A stretch of 64,000 nucleotides of DNA from Lachnospiraceae bacterium GAM79 (GTDB taxonomy: Bacteria; Bacillota; Clostridia; Lachnospirales; Lachnospiraceae). The notes beneath the pieces are model-generated. The model ran no database searches. It was not told the DNA's origin and saw only the letters and a program-made list of their open reading frames with translations. This document shows positions 18,669-27,593 of the stretch, piece after piece. Location of the stretch: the NCBI GenBank assembly GCA_020735665.1, contig CP085928.1:496001-560000 (forward strand). The letters run 5' to 3'. Position 1 is the first letter of the stretch, and each line of letters opens with the position of its first letter. The position numbers and the translations under genes are program-made.

Positions 18669-19292
18669 ATGAAGAATTTAAAGAAACTGATCGCTATTAT
18701 CATGGTGATCGCTCTGATGATTCCTTGTACAGCAATGGCTGCAACAGAGTCTCCTAGTAAGGCTTCTTTAAAGGGCAATACAACAATTGTTCTTTCAAAG
18801 AAATCCTTTACATTTAATAATAAGTCACAGAAGCCTAGTGTTAAAACAGTGACTTATAAGAACGCAGATGGCAAGACTGTAACATTAAAGGAAGGTACTG
18901 ATTATACAGTTTCTTTCTCTAAGAAGAGTACAAAGAACGCAGGTACTTATAAAGTAACTATTAAAGGTACAGGTAAGTACAGTGGATCTGTAACATCTTC
19001 TTATACAATCAAGAAAGCAAAGCAGAAGAATGTAAAGGTTACAAACAAGTATAAGGCAACAAAGGCTAAGACTTTCAAGAAGAAAGGCAAATCTTACACA
19101 TTCAAAGCAACAGGTGTAAAGGGAAAGGCTAAAGTTACTTATACAGCAAGCAGCAAGAAGATCAAGGTTAAGAATGGCAAGATTACATTATCAAAGGGTA
19201 TCAAGAAAGGTACTTATAAGGTAACAGTTAAGGTTGCTAAGACTAAGAACTACTCAGCTTATACAAAGACAGTAACAATCAAGGTTAAATAA
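18669..19292 (+). CDS. Secreted lysine-rich Ig-like repeat protein
   Basis: A 207-residue exported protein. Residues 1-24 are a signal peptide (KKLIAIIMVIALMIPCTAMA). Residues ~40-120 form a bacterial Ig-like unit of the type common in Lachnospiraceae surface proteins: SFTFNNKSQKPSV, TVTLKEGTDYTVSFS, NAGTYKVTIKGTGKYSG. A second, shorter unit ends in GTYKVTVKVAKTKNYSAY. Thr, Lys and Ser dominate, and codons are biased toward aca/aag/act, suggesting high expression. There is no sorting motif or enzymatic domain. It follows the kinase gene; a strong terminator closes it. A structural surface role is inferred. Confidence 0.75.
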   Translation: MKNLKKLIAIIMVIALMIPCTAMAATESPSKASLKGNTTIVLSKKSFTFNNKSQKPSVKTVTYKNADGKTVTLKEGTDYTVSFSKKSTKNAGTYKVTIKGTGKYSGSVTSSYTIKKAKQKNVKVTNKYKATKAKTFKKKGKSYTFKATGVKGKAKVTYTASSKKIKVKNGKITLSKGIKKGTYKVTVKVAKTKNYSAYTKTVTIKVK

Positions 19293-19322
19293 TTTATTTA
19301 ATCAAAAAAATGCTATAGCATG

Positions 19323-19355
19323 GGACATCCGGGCCACGAGGGTGTCCTTTTTTGT
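19323..19355 (+). terminator. Intrinsic terminator after the Ig-like protein
   Basis: GGACATCC (19323-19330) pairs with GGGTGTCC (19340-19347), followed by TTTTTTTG. Confidence 0.8.
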
Positions 19356-19441
19356 TGTTTTGATTTACATTCGGACTGAAATGTTGTATATATAGAGAGA
19401 CTTATAGATAAAAATTATCAATAAGACGACAGGAGATATAC

Positions 19442-20257
19442 ATGAGTAAATACAAATTAATTGCATTCGATATGGATGGAACATTGCTGAATTCACGGAA
19501 ACAGATATCAGAACATACTTTGGAAGCAATCAATCGTGCATTTGATGCAGGAAAGGAAGTGATCCTTTCAACCGGAAGATGTGTGGCAGAGCTTCGGGAA
19601 TATTTTAAGCGGATTCCGAGGCTGCGTTATGTTGTCTGCTCCAGCGGCGCGATCCTGTATGATGTAAAAGAGGAAAAGATCCTGTATTCGAATTCAATCT
19701 CTATTGAACTGGCAGAAAAGATTCTGGCAGAAAGTAAAAAAGAAGATCTTATGGTGCATCTGCTTGCAATCGAATCCATAGTGCAGAAAAAGGACATACC
19801 CCAGATGGAACGCTTTGGGATGGGCGTCTATCGGCCAATGTATGAGAAGGTTACAACACAGGTCGATGATATCTATGAATATTATAAGGAACATCCATTT
19901 GAGGTCCCGAAGCTGAATCTGTATCATGCGACAACAGAAGGCAGGGAGAGAACCAGAAAGAGACTTGCCGGACTGAATCTTGTTCTTGCGGATGCAGAGA
20001 AGACCGCTTTGGAATGTTCGGCGACAGGAGTTACCAAAGGAACCGGGCTGCTCCGGCTGTGTGAGCACCTGGGTGTTGAACCTGAAGAGACGATCGCGGT
20101 CGGTGATGCAGACAACGATCTGAATATATTGGAAACTGCAGGATTAGCGATTGCGGTCGGAAATGCAAATGAACATGTAAAAGCAGTTGCTGCGGTTGTT
20201 GTCAATGACTGTGACCATGATGGATGTGCAGAAGCAATTGATAAATATTTATTATAA
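19442..20257 (+). CDS. Cof-type HAD phosphatase
   Basis: Cytosolic sugar-phosphate-type phosphatase of the HAD-IIB (Cof) subfamily, 271 residues. Motif I FDMDGTLL (residues 8-15), motif II STGR, Lys in GVTKGTGL and motif IV VGDADNDLNIL are intact. ATG 19442 follows CAGGAG. The feo gene starts 20 bp after the stop, so both may share a transcript. Substrate cannot be assigned. Confidence 0.9.
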   Translation: MSKYKLIAFDMDGTLLNSRKQISEHTLEAINRAFDAGKEVILSTGRCVAELREYFKRIPRLRYVVCSSGAILYDVKEEKILYSNSISIELAEKILAESKKEDLMVHLLAIESIVQKKDIPQMERFGMGVYRPMYEKVTTQVDDIYEYYKEHPFEVPKLNLYHATTEGRERTRKRLAGLNLVLADAEKTALECSATGVTKGTGLLRLCEHLGVEPEETIAVGDADNDLNILETAGLAIAVGNANEHVKAVAAVVVNDCDHDGCAEAIDKYLL

Positions 20258-20277
20258 AGAGTTAAGAGGCGATACAA

Positions 20278-22626
20278 ATGACGATCAAAGATTTGAAAGA
20301 GGGACAGTCCGCAACCATCTGTACAGTTGGCGGTGATGGAGCACTGAGACAGCATTTCCTTGACATGGGCGTGATACCCGGTATTGAGGTTAAACTGATC
20401 AAATATGCACCAATGGGCGATCCTCTTGAAATTCGTATTCATGATTATGAACTGACGCTCCGACTGGCGGATGCTGAGCAGATCGAGGTATCAGATAAAA
20501 AATCAGATGAAGACGAACATAGGAAAGATAACAAAAAGGATAAAGCTTTAGTAGAGCATCCGGGACTTGGCGAAGGCGGAAAATATCATGTGAAAGCAGA
20601 TGAACATCCGCTGCCGAAGAATGAGATCCTGACCTTTGCTCTGGTTGGTAACCAGAACTGTGGCAAGACGACATTATTTAACCAGTTGACAGGCTCGAAT
20701 CAGCATGTAGGTAATTTCCCCGGAGTAACGGTTGATCGGAAAGAGGGAATGATCAAAGGATATCCGGACACAAGAGTAACTGACCTTCCGGGTGTATATT
20801 CTCTCTCGCCGTACAGCAGCGAAGAAATTGTAACCAGACAGTTTGTATTCGATGAAAAACCAAAGGGCATAATCAATATCGTGGATGCAACCAATATTGA
20901 GAGAAATCTCTATCTGACGATGCAACTGATGGAGCTTGATATACCGATGGTGCTGGCACTGAATATGATGGATGAAGTTCGTGAGAACGGAGGATCAATC
21001 CGTATTAACCAGCTGGAAAGTATGCTTGGAATTCCGGTTATTCCAATCTCTGCGATCAAGAATCAGGGTGTAGATGAATTGATCGAACATGCAGTTCATG
21101 TCGCCAGATATCAGGAGAGACCGGGCAGACAGGATTTCTGTGATCCGGAAGATCATGGTGGTTCGGTGCACCGGTGCCTGCATGGAATCATGCATCTGAT
21201 CGAAGACCATGCAGAGAATGCGGGAATCCCGGTTCGTTTTGCTGCGGCGAAGGTGGCAGAAGGGGATGCAGAGATGGAAAAATCTCTGCATCTTGAACAG
21301 AATGAGACAGAGATGATAGAACACATTGTAAGCCAGATGGAAGAAGAACGTGGAATTGATCGTGCAGCAGCAATTGCAGACATGCGGTTCGATTTTATAC
21401 AGCGGATCTGCAGACAAACGGTTGTCAAACCGGCAGAGAGTAAGGAACGTATCAGAAGCCGGAGGATCGATGCGGTTCTTACGGGAAAGTATACCGCGAT
21501 ACCGACCTTTATATTGATCATGGGAGCGGTCTTCTTTCTGACCTTTAATGTGATCGGAGCGGTACTTCAGAATCTGCTGGGGAAAGGGATTGATTATCTG
21601 ACAGCGCAGATGGATCAGCTTCTGACTGCATGGTCGGTGAACACGGTGCTTCATTCACTTGTGATCGATGGTATCTTTAAGGGAGTTGGAAGTGTGCTGA
21701 GTTTTCTTCCGATCATAGTGGTGCTGTTCTTATTTCTTTCGTTATTGGAAGACAGTGGATATATGGCTCGTGTTGCTTTCGTCATGGACAAACCACTCAG
21801 AAAGATTGGGTTATCCGGAAGAAGTATTGTGCCGATGCTGGTTGGCTTCGGCTGTACGGTTCCCGGCATTATGGCGAGCCGTACCCTTCCGTCGGAGCGT
21901 GATCGTAAGATGACGATCCTGTTGACCCCGTTTATGAGCTGTTCTGCAAAGCTTCCGATCTATGCATTCTTTGCAACAGCGTTTTTCCCAAAGTATAAAG
22001 CACTTGTTATGGTTGGGTTGTATGTTGTGGGAATACTGATAGGAATCCTTGTGGCGCTTATTATCAGAAAGACATTATTCAAGGGTGAGGCAGTTCCGTT
22101 TGTTATGGAGCTTCCAAACTACAGAATGCCGGCATTGAAAAATGTATTGCAGTTATTATGGGAAAAGGCAAAGGATTTCTTACAGCGGGCATTTACGGTT
22201 ATCTTTGTGGCAACGATCGTGATCTGGTTCTTACAGAGCTTTGATTTGCACTTTAACCTGACGGCAGATTCACAGAACAGTATCCTTGCAGTTGTCGCAG
22301 GATTGATCGCACCGGTATTTGCACCGCTTGGTTTCGGAGACTGGCGGATATCGACGGCACTGATATCCGGATTTATGGCCAAGGAGAGTGTAGTATCAAC
22401 ATTGTCTGTGCTGACCGGAAGCATGGATGTTATCCATAAGATCCTGACACCGGCATCCGCTCTGTCATTGTTGATATTCTGTCTGCTGTATACTCCATGT
22501 GTAGCAGCCGTTTCTTCCGTAAAACGGGAACTTGGAAGCAAATGGGCACTGGTAGTTGTGGTCGGACAGTGTGTTGTTGCATGGATCATGGCGGCACTTG
22601 TCTATGCAATCTGTCTGTGTTTCTAA
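20278..22626 (+). CDS. feoB: Ferrous iron transporter, FeoA-FeoB fusion
   Basis: Inner-membrane Fe2+ importer of 782 residues. Residues 1-72 are a FeoA (SH3-like) domain (MTIKDLKEGQ, MGVIPGIEVKL). A charged ~45-residue linker follows. Then comes the FeoB G domain with G1 GNQNCGKT (124-131), VGNFPGVTVD and G3 DLPG, the core helices with two Gate regions (GCTVPGIM and YTPCVAAV), and the FeoB C terminus. The G1 Pro of other FeoBs (GNPNCGKT) is Gln here. The start at 20278 has AGAGG upstream. The fusion makes a separate feoA unnecessary; there is no feoC. Confidence 0.95.
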   Translation: MTIKDLKEGQSATICTVGGDGALRQHFLDMGVIPGIEVKLIKYAPMGDPLEIRIHDYELTLRLADAEQIEVSDKKSDEDEHRKDNKKDKALVEHPGLGEGGKYHVKADEHPLPKNEILTFALVGNQNCGKTTLFNQLTGSNQHVGNFPGVTVDRKEGMIKGYPDTRVTDLPGVYSLSPYSSEEIVTRQFVFDEKPKGIINIVDATNIERNLYLTMQLMELDIPMVLALNMMDEVRENGGSIRINQLESMLGIPVIPISAIKNQGVDELIEHAVHVARYQERPGRQDFCDPEDHGGSVHRCLHGIMHLIEDHAENAGIPVRFAAAKVAEGDAEMEKSLHLEQNETEMIEHIVSQMEEERGIDRAAAIADMRFDFIQRICRQTVVKPAESKERIRSRRIDAVLTGKYTAIPTFILIMGAVFFLTFNVIGAVLQNLLGKGIDYLTAQMDQLLTAWSVNTVLHSLVIDGIFKGVGSVLSFLPIIVVLFLFLSLLEDSGYMARVAFVMDKPLRKIGLSGRSIVPMLVGFGCTVPGIMASRTLPSERDRKMTILLTPFMSCSAKLPIYAFFATAFFPKYKALVMVGLYVVGILIGILVALIIRKTLFKGEAVPFVMELPNYRMPALKNVLQLLWEKAKDFLQRAFTVIFVATIVIWFLQSFDLHFNLTADSQNSILAVVAGLIAPVFAPLGFGDWRISTALISGFMAKESVVSTLSVLTGSMDVIHKILTPASALSLLIFCLLYTPCVAAVSSVKRELGSKWALVVVVGQCVVAWIMAALVYAICLCF

Positions 22627-22703
22627 AACAAATATAAATTATAAAATACAGGCGTGATGATTATAAAAAAATTGTAAAAAAGTCATATCCGGTAAAGATT
22701 TTC

Positions 22704-22732
22704 TTTACTTTTTGATTAGGGATGGCTATAAT
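22704..22732 (+). promoter_or_regulatory. Promoter of pckA
   Basis: TTTACT (22704-22709), 17-bp spacer, TATAAT (22727-22732). It leaves an ~70-nt leader with a hairpin. Confidence 0.65.
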
Positions 22733-22741
22733 ACAAATTGG

Positions 22742-22776
22742 CTGTGGAAGTTGGTAGTACAAACTAACCTCCATAG
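22742..22776 (+). promoter_or_regulatory. Leader hairpin of pckA mRNA
   Basis: CTGTGGAAGTTGGT pairs with ACTAACCTCCATAG at 13 of 14 positions, immediately at the predicted mRNA 5' end. A role in mRNA stability is plausible, because it does not cover the ribosome site. Confidence 0.4.
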
Positions 22777-22811
22777 AATAATACTTAGAAAGAAAAGAGG
22801 ATTTGTGTACA

Positions 22812-24416
22812 ATGAAAAATATTGATTTAAGCAAGTATGGCATTACCGGAACTACAGAGATCGTTTACAACCCTTCATATGAAACACTTTTCGAGGAAGA
22901 GACTAAATCTACTCTTGAAGGATATGAAAAAGGACAGGAAACAGAGCTTGGCGCTGTTAATGTAATGACAGGTATTTATACAGGACGTTCACCTAAAGAT
23001 AAGTATATTGTTGTTGATGAGAATTCAAAGGGCACTGTATGGTGGACAACAGATGGTTACAAGAACGATAATCATCCAATGACAGAAGAGACATGGGCAT
23101 CCGTTAAGGATATTGCAAAGAAGGAACTTTCAAATAAGAAATTATTTGTAGTTGATGCTTTCTGTGGAGCAAACGCTGATACTCGTATGGCTATCCGTTT
23201 TATCGTAGAAGTAGCTTGGCAGGCACATTTTGTAACAAATATGTTCATCAAGCCAACTGCTGAAGAACTTGAGAACTTCGAGCCGGATTTCGTTGTTTAC
23301 AACGCATCAAAGGCTAAAGTAGAAAACTATAAAGAACTTGGTCTTAACTCAGAGACATGTGTAGCATTCAACATCACAAGCCATGAGCAGGTTATCATCA
23401 ATACATGGTACGGCGGAGAGATGAAGAAGGGTATGTTCTCAATGATGAACTACTACCTTCCACTTAAGGGAATGGCAGCTATGCACTGTTCAGCAAACAC
23501 AGATATGAACGGTGAGAACACAGCTATCTTCTTCGGTCTTTCAGGAACAGGTAAGACAACACTTTCAACAGATCCTAAGCGTCTCCTGATCGGTGATGAT
23601 GAGCACGGCTGGGATGACAACGGCGTATTCAACTTCGAAGGTGGCTGCTACGCAAAGGTTATCGACCTTGATAAGGATTCAGAGCCAGATATCTATAATG
23701 CGATCAGAAGAGATGCTCTTCTTGAGAACGTAACAGTAGATGCAAATGGTAAGATCGACTTCACAGATAAGAGCGTTACAGAGAATACTCGTGTATCTTA
23801 TCCAATCGATCATATTAAGAACATCGTTCGTCCTATTTCATCAGCTCCTGCAGCAAAGAATGTTATCTTCCTTTCAGCAGATGCATTCGGAGTACTTCCT
23901 CCGGTATCTATTCTGACACCAGAGCAGACACAGTACTACTTCCTGTCAGGCTTCACAGCTAAGCTTGCCGGTACAGAGCGTGGAATCACAGAGCCGACAC
24001 CTACATTCTCAGCATGTTTCGGACAGGCATTCCTTGAGTTACATCCTACAAAGTATGCTGAAGAGCTTGTTAAGAAGATGGAGAAGAGCGGAGCTAAGGC
24101 TTATCTTGTAAATACAGGATGGAACGGAACAGGCAAGCGTATCTCAATCAAGGATACAAGAGGTATCATCGATGCTATCCTTAGCGGTGCTATCCTTTCA
24201 GCTCCTACAAAGAAGATCCCTTACTTCAACTTTGAAGTACCTACAGAGCTTCCGGGTGTTGATCCGGCAATCCTTGATCCTCGTGACACATATGCAGATG
24301 CTTCTGCATGGGAGACAAAGGCATTAGATCTTGCTGACAGATTCATCAAGAACTTTGCTAAGTATGAGAGCAACGAAGCCGGTAAGGCATTAGTTGCAGC
24401 AGGTCCTCAGAAATAA
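22812..24416 (+). CDS. pckA: ATP-dependent phosphoenolpyruvate carboxykinase
   Basis: Interconverts oxaloacetate + ATP with PEP + CO2 + ADP. In fermenting Lachnospiraceae it usually works with gluconeogenesis or anaplerotic CO2 fixation. The 534-residue protein has [10 protein letters not shown] (substrate Arg), the kinase-1a loop GLSGTGKTT (242-250), the metal site GDDEHGWD and the FEGGCYAK loop. ATG 22812 follows AGAGG; an upstream in-frame GTG (22803) is less well spaced. Codon use is strongly biased, like pflB, which fits high expression. A terminator follows. Confidence 0.97.
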   Translation: MKNIDLSKYGITGTTEIVYNPSYETLFEEETKSTLEGYEKGQETELGAVNVMTGIYTGRSPKDKYIVVDENSKGTVWWTTDGYKNDNHPMTEETWASVKDIAKKELSNKKLFVVDAFCGANADTRMAIRFIVEVAWQAHFVTNMFIKPTAEELENFEPDFVVYNASKAKVENYKELGLNSETCVAFNITSHEQVIINTWYGGEMKKGMFSMMNYYLPLKGMAAMHCSANTDMNGENTAIFFGLSGTGKTTLSTDPKRLLIGDDEHGWDDNGVFNFEGGCYAKVIDLDKDSEPDIYNAIRRDALLENVTVDANGKIDFTDKSVTENTRVSYPIDHIKNIVRPISSAPAAKNVIFLSADAFGVLPPVSILTPEQTQYYFLSGFTAKLAGTERGITEPTPTFSACFGQAFLELHPTKYAEELVKKMEKSGAKAYLVNTGWNGTGKRISIKDTRGIIDAILSGAILSAPTKKIPYFNFEVPTELPGVDPAILDPRDTYADASAWETKALDLADRFIKNFAKYESNEAGKALVAAGPQK

Positions 24417-24492
24417 TATCTGAATGATCAGAATACAATATATGTTCGTGAGATACACCTGAGACATTATAACGTCAGGATATACTTCGGAC

Positions 24493-24535
24493 AAAGAAGA
24501 ACCGGGTGTGGGTTTCACATCCGGTTTTTCTTTGA
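24493..24535 (+). terminator. Intrinsic terminator of pckA
   Basis: AACCGGGTGTG (24500-24510) pairs with CACATCCGGTT (24516-24526), extended by AAAGAAG/TTTCTTT on the flanks. A T tract follows the stem. Confidence 0.85.
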
Positions 24536-24607
24536 AGCAGGGCATATCGTTCTTGCTAACTATATTGTGTCTGATATTATTTGAAGAAGAACGGAGAGTT
24601 GATTGAG

Positions 24608-25369
24608 ATGAAAGTTGGGCAGAACAGACAGGCGGAACGGCAGATGTCGGAAGCGTTTATTACCAGTGTGTTTCTGGCGTTATCCGGTGGATTTCAGGAT
24701 GCCTATACATATTTTACAAGAGATGAAGTGTTTTCGAATGCGCAGACAGGAAATGTAGTGCTGATGAGTCAGCATTTTATGATGGGTGAATGGCAGGCAG
24801 GACTTCGTTATCTGTATCCATTGTTTGCATTTGCATTTGGTGTGTTTTTTGCAGAACAGGTACAGGGACGGTTCAAATACGCAAAGAAGCTTCATTGGAG
24901 ACAATCCATTTTATTGATGGAGATTTTAATTTTGTTTTTTGTTGGATTTTTAACAGAAGGATGGAACATGCTGGCAACGGTATTAGTATCTTTTTCCTGT
25001 GCAATGCAGGTTCAGACATTCCGAAAAGTCAACGGACATTCTTATGCGAGTACGATGTGTATCGGAAATCTCAGAAGTGGTACAGCGGCCTTATCTGTAT
25101 ATTTAAGAGAAAAGAAGCCGGAGCAGTTAGAAATGTCATTATATTATTTCGGTGTGATCCTGTTCTTTGCGGTCGGAGCCGGAATCGGAGGTGTTTTGTC
25201 GGTACATCTGGGCTTCCATGCTATCTGGATATCCAGCGGATTGCTTCTTATCAGTTTCCTTCTGATGTTTAAGGATCGTCTTGAAAAAGATGTGCATGAG
25301 CTGGAGGGTGATCTGGAAGAAGATATTCAGAAACTTGGAACACAGCTCCGCGAAGAAATTAAGAAATAG
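24608..25369 (+). CDS. YoaK/DUF1275 family membrane protein
   Basis: Polytopic membrane protein of 253 residues with six predicted helices and a charged C-terminal tail (EKDVHELEGDLEED). The family signature LSGGFQDAYTYF followed by NAQTGNVVLM matches DUF1275, whose function is unknown. I chose ATG 24608 with GGAGAG nine bases upstream over an in-frame TTG at 24581. It stands alone between pckA and a small-protein cluster. Confidence 0.85.
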   Translation: MKVGQNRQAERQMSEAFITSVFLALSGGFQDAYTYFTRDEVFSNAQTGNVVLMSQHFMMGEWQAGLRYLYPLFAFAFGVFFAEQVQGRFKYAKKLHWRQSILLMEILILFFVGFLTEGWNMLATVLVSFSCAMQVQTFRKVNGHSYASTMCIGNLRSGTAALSVYLREKKPEQLEMSLYYFGVILFFAVGAGIGGVLSVHLGFHAIWISSGLLLISFLLMFKDRLEKDVHELEGDLEEDIQKLGTQLREEIKK

Positions 25370-25514
25370 ATAAGAATAAAATAAAGAATATTCATTTTGT
25401 TATATTTATGAGATAATGAACGCAGAATTATTCGTTCTCAAGTGTGTTGATTATGTGGCATGCAGTAAGTATAGGATATGCAGAAAGAAATCTACAGAAA
25501 GTGAGGTGGCAACT

Positions 25515-25934
25515 ATGCTTCAACAACAGAAGAAACAAATATGTGTGATATATTGTATCATATTGATATTAGCTGCCACCGTTTTTGGCATAGGTGATAT
25601 AGAAAGTTCCAGAATGGAGCGGGGGTTTGAACAGAATAAATCTGTGCTTCGTGAAGTCCGGACGACATCAATTAATGAAATAGGAATACTTCCGACAGGA
25701 AGCGTTCTTCGTACAGTGTTTGAAACGCAGAGCCTGAAATCATTTCAATCAGAGAAAACAGTTGATCTGTGGATCCTGGTTTTACCATTTCTGTTTACCT
25801 TATCCGGGTTCGTTTGTGATACCAGAAAATGGTGGGTGAAGATTGGCACACTGGTGCATGCATCTCAATGGTATCGAAGGCTTGAGTATATACATAAAAA
25901 GGACGGAAAGAAACTCCTGACTTCTTACATTTGA
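25515..25934 (+). CDS. Hypothetical membrane protein, 139 residues
   Basis: Start ATG 25515 is preceded by GAGGTGG. One helix lies at residues 8-25 (ICVIYCIILILAATVFGI) and a second near 87-103 (VDLWILVLPFLFTLSGFV), with a polar region between and a basic C terminus (RKWWVK, HKKDGKK). No family is recognised. A 48-residue membrane protein follows 37 bp later, possibly in the same transcript. Confidence 0.65.
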   Translation: MLQQQKKQICVIYCIILILAATVFGIGDIESSRMERGFEQNKSVLREVRTTSINEIGILPTGSVLRTVFETQSLKSFQSEKTVDLWILVLPFLFTLSGFVCDTRKWWVKIGTLVHASQWYRRLEYIHKKDGKKLLTSYI

Positions 25935-25970
25935 AAACCGAATATGTAAGAAGAAAAGGAGAATAATAAA

Positions 25971-26117
25971 ATGGGTATGGATATATTTGCTATTGTTTTT
26001 GGCGTTGTTGCAATCGGTCTCGGAGGATTCTTTTTCATTAATGAGACATTTATTAAAAAAGAATCGGATAGCGATAAGATATCTGCAGATGCAGAGAAGA
26101 ACAGCAGAGAATCATGA
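25971..26117 (+). CDS. Small membrane protein, 48 residues
   Basis: ATG 25971 has AAAAGGAG eight bases upstream; the frame ends TGA 26117. Residues 5-24 form one glycine-rich helix (IFAIVFGVVAIGLGGFFFIN), followed by a charged tail (KKESDSDKISADAEK). Unrecognised, but the strong ribosome site and membrane-helix-plus-tail shape support a real gene. Confidence 0.6.
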   Translation: MGMDIFAIVFGVVAIGLGGFFFINETFIKKESDSDKISADAEKNSRES

Positions 26118-26163
26118 GCAGTATACTATTATATGGGATATTATAAGAAACAATAGCTGAGAC

Positions 26164-26258
26164 AAAAAGCTGTCGGAATTGGTCATTTATTAACCGGTTT
26201 TGCCTGATATAATGCAGGTGAAAAGGGAGATATATGATGGATTCCGGCAGCTTTTTTC
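26164..26258 (+). terminator. Long-loop terminator-like hairpin
   Basis: AAAAAGCTGTCGGAAT (26164-26179) pairs with ATTCCGGCAGCTTTTT (26241-26256), one wobble, ending in a T run. The 61-nt loop holds an extended -10 box, TGATATAAT (26205-26213). Confidence 0.6.
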
Positions 26259-26392
26259 ACGTATGCAGTTATTTGCCGTAATTAACGCATTCCTGATATA
26301 AAATACTGGATTTTCTGTTTACAGTATGTTAAAATATTTGACATATATACTTAAAATCGACAAAAAATCTTGTTCGACTGGTATCAAATTCG

Positions 26393-26566
26393 TTGATATT
26401 TATACCGATCATCATTATTCCGCTTGCGGTCATGCTGCTGGTGAATCTGATCCATACGATCTCTTATGCAAAGAAGATTGCAAAAGAGGAAGAAGAGGCA
26501 GCCGTTCGGGAAATAGCAGAGCAGATAAAGAAAAAAGCTGTTAAGGATGAGCAGCAAAAGAATTAA
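26393..26566 (+). CDS. Small membrane protein or remnant, about 57 residues
   Basis: This frame encodes a hydrophobic helix (FIPIIIIPLAVMLLVNLI), then YAKKIAKEEEEAAVREIAEQ, a charged amphipathic tail, stopping at TAA 26564-26566. The only near-start is TTG 26393 without a clear ribosome site, so the 5' end may be lost. The composition looks coding rather than random. Its last codons and stop lie in a 16-bp tandem repeat. Function unknown. Confidence 0.4.
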   Translation: MIFIPIIIIPLAVMLLVNLIHTISYAKKIAKEEEEAAVREIAEQIKKKAVKDEQQKN

Positions 26567-26602
26567 GTAGCAAAAGAATTAAGCAGCAAAAAAATTAAGC
26601 AG
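26550..26602. repeat. 16-bp tandem repeat, three copies
   Basis: Units AGCAGCAAAAGAATTA, AGTAGCAAAAGAATTA and AGCAGCAAAAAAATTA follow one another, with a partial fourth. The repeat begins inside the small membrane frame and supplies its stop codon. Confidence 0.85.
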
Positions 26603-26685
26603 ATTATCAGTATAAGATATATATTTAAACCTGAAATAATAATAGTAAGCAGATGTAGAATGCACGGAAACAGAGGTATGAAGTT

Positions 26686-27417
26686 ATGAAATATAAAAAT
26701 TATGTATTTGATCTGTATGGAACTTTAGTCGATATTCATACAGATGAAGAAGCTCCGGCGGTATGGGAGCGATTGGCATATTTTTATAATTATTATGGAG
26801 CGGATTATACCGGAGAAGAGCTAAGAATTGCATACGATGCAATCATAAACGAGATGGAAGGTGTACTGCAGGGAGACAAACATGAGATGTATCCGGAGAT
26901 ACAGATTGAGAATGTATTTCGTAAATTGTTCCTCCGGAAAAATACAAAGCCGGATCATATGTTGGCAATCTACGCCGGTCAGTTTTTCCGTGTGCTGACA
27001 ACGGAATACATAAGGCTGTATGATGGAGTCGGAGAATTACTTGATGAATTAAAACAGCGGGGGGCATGCTTATATTTGTTATCCAATGCACAACGGATCT
27101 TTACAGAATATGAGATGCGAGCGCTTCATATTTACGATTGTTTTGACTCCGTATATATATCTTCGGACTATTCCTGCAAGAAACCGGATGAGAAGTTTTA
27201 CCGTATTATGATCAGGGATCAGGGACTGAATCCGAAAGAGACACTCATGATAGGAAATGATCCGAAATGTGATATCGAGGGTGCGGCTGCTGTGGGTTTT
27301 GACACCTGTTATATACATTCCAATATTTCACCGAAGGGGGTGGATTTTGAGACGATTAAAAGTACATTTCTGCTTCCGGAGACGAATTTGAAAAAATTAA
27401 AGCAGATTATATTGTAA
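26686..27417 (+). CDS. HAD superfamily hydrolase (HAD-IA)
   Basis: Cytosolic phosphatase-like protein of 243 residues. Motif I FDLYGTLVD (residues 8-16) has the two Asp positions altered: the usual DxDGT reads DLYGT, so the general acid Asp is Tyr. This is also common in haloacid dehalogenase-like relatives. Motif II LLSNAQ, motif III Lys in CKKPDEKFY and motif IV MIGNDPKCDIEGA are present. The substrate is unknown. Confidence 0.85.
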   Translation: MKYKNYVFDLYGTLVDIHTDEEAPAVWERLAYFYNYYGADYTGEELRIAYDAIINEMEGVLQGDKHEMYPEIQIENVFRKLFLRKNTKPDHMLAIYAGQFFRVLTTEYIRLYDGVGELLDELKQRGACLYLLSNAQRIFTEYEMRALHIYDCFDSVYISSDYSCKKPDEKFYRIMIRDQGLNPKETLMIGNDPKCDIEGAAAVGFDTCYIHSNISPKGVDFETIKSTFLLPETNLKKLKQIIL

Positions 27418-27506
27418 ACATTCAAAACAGTCAAAACATTTCTGTGTATTTTATGTAAAAACAGTCGAATGTACGAAAAGAAATACAATAAAAATGATAA
27501 GGATTG

Positions 27507-27535
27507 TTGAATTATAAAAAAAGATTCTGTATAAT
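27507..27535 (+). promoter_or_regulatory. Promoter of pflB
   Basis: TTGAAT (27507-27512), 17-bp spacer, TATAAT (27530-27535), 59 bp ahead of the start codon. Confidence 0.65.
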
Positions 27536-27593
27536 ACCCTTAGAGTGTATTATATATTCACATAATATAAAATTGAAAGGAGAAAAAATTATT

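Noticed and set aside
20995-21654. Long minus-strand frame (219 codons) opposite feoB
   Set aside because: It lies wholly inside the FeoB reading frame, has cysteine- and histidine-rich unlikely composition and no ribosome site.
26234-26281. 15-codon frame in the long-loop terminator
   Set aside because: It mainly reads the terminator stem and T run; no conservation evidence.
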